The notes below the pieces were generated by a model that was given only the letters and a program-made list of their open reading frames with translations, was not told the origin of the DNA and did not search any database. Both the position numbers and the translations under genes were made by a program. A DNA stretch of 10,415 nt, taken from the NCBI GenBank assembly GCA_028565635.1, contig JAOXYB010063901.1, positions 1 through 10,415 of the forward strand, given 5' to 3'. Below are positions 7,916-10,415 of this stretch, piece by piece. Origin of the DNA: Phoronis ovalis. Its lineage: Eukaryota > Phoronida > Phoronidae. How positions within the stretch are numbered: the first letter of the stretch is position 1; each line of letters starts with the position of its first letter.

Positions 7916-8237
7916 GAATGCTGAAAAAGGGCAGTCAACCTGAATGGCTAAATCACAAAACCAACATCAGAACACTTAAAGAAAAAGAATTCAAATAAAA
8001 TTTGGGATTGTGTAGGCTTGACTAGTGCTCGCTTTATGTAACACACTGAGGAACAAGTTAATTCTTGTAATCTAGGTGGTCCTCAAAATCAACAGCAGAC
8101 CCACTAAAGGCCAAGCATTGGACTACTGAGGTACTAACTTTGGGAAAGACCTACATTATATATACTATAAACCTGTCTCATATAATACTGTAGAGGAGTA
8201 CTGACGAAGTTGAAGAATATGAAATTATACCTTTTAG
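7916..8237 (+). other. Probable intron upstream of the UBL4A-like exon
   Basis: AT-rich, without a coding frame. It ends in ACCTTTTAG, the acceptor used for the exon at 8238. Confidence 0.45.
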
Positions 8238-10186
8238 GTTTTTCCAGATTTATCCATTATTCAAGTGAAAGAACTTGTTGCCTGTCAAATAAATGTACCA
8301 GCAGAATTCCAAAAACTTGTGTTTCGAGGTAAAACCCTTTCAGGTATGTCCTTTTGTATATCATGTCACAGATCCTGCATACTTGCTTGTAACTATTTTT
8401 CACCATAGGGAACTGAAAACTTGTTTACATTGCATTAAAAAAACCCTGTAAAGTCGTTACAAATTGTGTCTCTGCCATGCATGGCATTTTTGTAGCTGTT
8501 ATCTGAGAAGACTATGTATCTAACTAATTAGCAAGTGTAAAAGTTGTTTTAAAATTATTGATGTCATCACTATCAATTTGGTAATATTTACTGCATGACT
8601 TAAAAAATACTACAAGAAATGTTGTCATTCGAGTAATTCATTTAACATGGCGGGACCTGTTCGGGACAAGTTATTCACACTTTACATTTTATTTTAAATT
8701 TTGGGCAGCTTAATGAAAAATAGACTAATAAAAGTATACATTTTTGGAAATGTATTACAGCAGGTTTCTGAGTTATGCTCTCCCGTATATATGCAAAATG
8801 CTGGTTTGTGATGTGGCAAAATGATGTCAGAATGCATGATGTGACGGAACATTGAGGAGGGAAATGGAGGTTTAGTGACTGCAGCTCAAAGGAAATAAAC
8901 TTCTGCAGTCTTGGGTCACGAAAATAATACGACAGTTTCCCACCTCATTAATAGTAACTATATTCATAAACAGATTGTACACAGCCTATCACAGTCTACA
9001 CCCCTAAGAAGATAATTATATTGGACTGTCATTTAGAATGGTTAGAGTATATTCCAGGGATCTGCGGTGGAGAGTTATTTATCATACTTTTAATTTTTGT
9101 TCTGTAAAATACTGTATCTGAAACGGATATGGAGGGAGTAGGGGAAAGGGTTTCATCTCATTGCACAGAAGTAAAAAATGATAATCTAAAAATTATTGCA
9201 TAATGTTTCTCACATTGCACGAACAGTAATAAAATTCAATGAATTTTACACCTGTAGGAAAATAAGTTTTCCCCTTTCCTTTTAAATACATTCAAGTATC
9301 TGAATAGGCTAAATGGTCACTAACTGTGAAACTGTGCTCATACATATATAACATTTCGTGTTGCTTTTTCATGCTTTAAAACTGAACAGAATTCAGGATT
9401 CTGTGATTCTATATAGCGATTCCCTAGCGGATGATGTCAGAAAAATCGGACTAACTGTCACAAAGCAGTATTTAGTACTTTATCGGAAGAGAGCATAAAG
9501 CTGGGCCAAAATTCACTTTAAACATAGATTTTTGAAATTCTTCTTAATTCTGAAATGATGTGTTTCTAAAGATGTAGATGTCAGAAAAAAATCTGGCAGT
9601 TCAATTTTGGAAAGTCATAACTTTTGAATGATACAGGATATAAAAATCTGAGATACCATTTTGGAGATCTCTATTTGAAGTTAATTTTAACCAAGTTTCA
9701 ACTTAGTATCTTTAGGGGCATTGGAGTTATATTTTTTTAATTTACATGTTGAAAAATGTGAGTTTCTATCCAAAATGTCCTCCTAACCAATGTGACAGAT
9801 AAGTAAAGTAACTATTCATAATACCTTTCCAAAAATGTATACTTTTATTAGTCTATTTTCTTTAAACTGCTCAAAATTTGAATCAAGGTGTAAAGTGTGA
9901 ATAACTTATCACGAATGTGTTCCCGCTCCCTTATGCAAATAATGTTTTACTAATAGTGTTACACATCTCTAATAACTGATAATTATATACTTATTATATT
10001 TCAGACGACAGTACTGTAGAGAGTTGCGGTATAAACAATGGAGCAAAGTTATTTTTGTTTGTAAAGAGAAATGACTCCTCTGACAATCAGATTCCAAAAG
10101 GGCAGCTATATGATCAGCTTAGCAAAATATTAAGCAGGCACTTCAAGAAAAGTGACATTACAATAATACTCAATAAATTTGAAAAG
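8238..10186 (+). CDS. Ubiquitin-like protein 4A (Get5 homologue), partial, two exons
   Basis: UBL4A is a small cytosolic protein of the BAG6 complex. With SGTA and TRC35 it hands tail-anchored membrane proteins to the TRC40/GET targeting route. Exon 8238-8343 (acceptor CTTTTAG, donor CAG/GTATGT) reads VFPDLSIIQVKELVA, INVPAEFQKLVFRGKTLS. Exon 10005-10186 (acceptor ATTTCAG, donor AAG/GTTAGC) joins in phase as D-DSTVESCGINNGAKLFLFVK and completes the ubiquitin-like fold with the length seen in human UBL4A, no gaps. A linker follows, then QLYDQLSKILSRHFKKSD and ITIILNKFEK, which match the start of the UBL4A C-terminal helix that tethers BAG6 (human LISKVLARHF). The C-terminal helix is what separates it from other ubiquitin-like proteins. 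The start codon and first strand are upstream and unresolved; the last exon is beyond the window. No lesion was seen in the 96 codons present. A second acceptor AG at 8246-8247 is possible, but it would remove VFP and break the frame. Confidence 0.85.
8344..10004 (+). other. Intron of the UBL4A-like gene
   Basis: Bounded by GTATGT and TTATATTTCAG, phase 1. It holds no coding frame; most of it is an inverted-repeat element at about 8649-9929. Confidence 0.8.
8649..9929. mobile_element. Large inverted-repeat element, non-autonomous, in the UBL4A-like intron
   Basis: The left arm (8649-8758) is the reverse complement of the right arm (9819-9929). There is an exact 32-base match between 8719-8750 and 9826-9857, and a second strong block around ACAAGTTATTCACACTTTAC (8666-8685) against 9890-9907. 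Inside, a weaker second pair (about 8772-8800 against 9455-9500, sharing TTATGCTCTC and CTG.TTTGTGA) suggests the arms once ran further. The right arm then has about 310 extra bases (9506-9815). There is no open frame inside. The outer tips are near GGCGGGACC and GGTTCC-like ends, but no clear target duplication is visible. It is probably an old DNA transposon derivative; superfamily unknown. Confidence 0.75.
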
Positions 10187-10415
10187 GTTAGCAGCCATTG
10201 TAACATCTAAATTAACTTGGTTTGTTGCCTTGTTTATTTTTGAATATAATAACTGTGTGTTATGATTTTGTGATTGTCCACACTTAGTATTTGCAGTTTA
10301 TTATTTGTTTATTATGCCCATCCACCATAGTGGAATTGGCATATTGTCGTAGTGTAGGCGTCGTCGTTGTCGTATGTAACACTTTCTTTATCTCGCGATA
10401 ACAGCTTCAGTTTTT
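10187..10415 (+). other. Start of the next UBL4A-like intron, running off the window
   Basis: Begins GTTAGC after the AAG codon ending the previous exon. AT-rich at first, with a repeat from about 10310 to the window edge. No further exon is visible. Confidence 0.55.
10312..10415 (+). repeat. Partial interspersed repeat with a terminal hairpin and GTCGTCGTTGTCG tract
   Basis: TGCCCATCCACCATAGTGG followed by AATTGGCATATTGTCG can form a short hairpin (CCACCATAGTGG, and TGCC/GGCA outside it). A GTCG-rich stretch and CTCGCGATAACAGCTTCAG follow. The CpG content contrasts with the AT-rich intron before it. This resembles the left end of short interspersed repeats common in invertebrate genomes. 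It is cut by the window edge. Confidence 0.5.

Overview
The window looks like nuclear DNA of an invertebrate animal. It is AT-rich and gene-poor, has GT-AG introns, and carries many short degenerate non-autonomous repeats. No prokaryotic feature was seen. A bivalve mollusc or a cnidarian would fit the repeat-laden, helicase-rich character, but this is inference and the species cannot be fixed from the sequence.

Left part (about 465-2584, minus strand): a two-exon RecQ-family (superfamily 2) DNA helicase gene. All main helicase motifs are recognisable, and the two exons join cleanly in phase across a 786-base intron. The copy is broken twice: a one-base frameshift just before motif III (near 1274), and an in-frame TGA (665-663) inside the RecQ zinc-binding subdomain. 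Either it is a young pseudogene or the sequence holds two errors. Its intron contains a 250-base element with terminal inverted repeats.

Middle part (about 3100-7410): no confident gene. Two coding-like plus-strand stretches (3281-3612 and 4153-4425) are separated by a 531-base foldback element with inverted arms of about 195 bases. The element is flanked by a 9-base target-site duplication, a Mutator-like signature. Further right are a GC-rich repeat with a diverged inverted relative near 3140, and two elements built from CAACGTTG-type motifs that share a CCCAGCAG end in opposite orientation.

Right part (about 8238 to the window end, plus strand): part of a UBL4A/Get5-like gene. One exon (8238-8343) encodes most of the ubiquitin-like fold. 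The next (10005-10186) completes it and starts the C-terminal BAG6-tethering helix. The 5' exon is uncertain (a tiny candidate ends at 7106) and the 3' end lies beyond the window. The 1661-base intron between the two exons holds a large inverted-repeat element (about 8649-9929).

Nothing ties these genes into one pathway: UBL4A acts in tail-anchored protein targeting, while the helicase copy looks like a multicopy or mobile-associated relic. The most informative signals are the two helicase lesions, the clean foldback insertion with its target duplication, and the previously unlabelled UBL4A exons.
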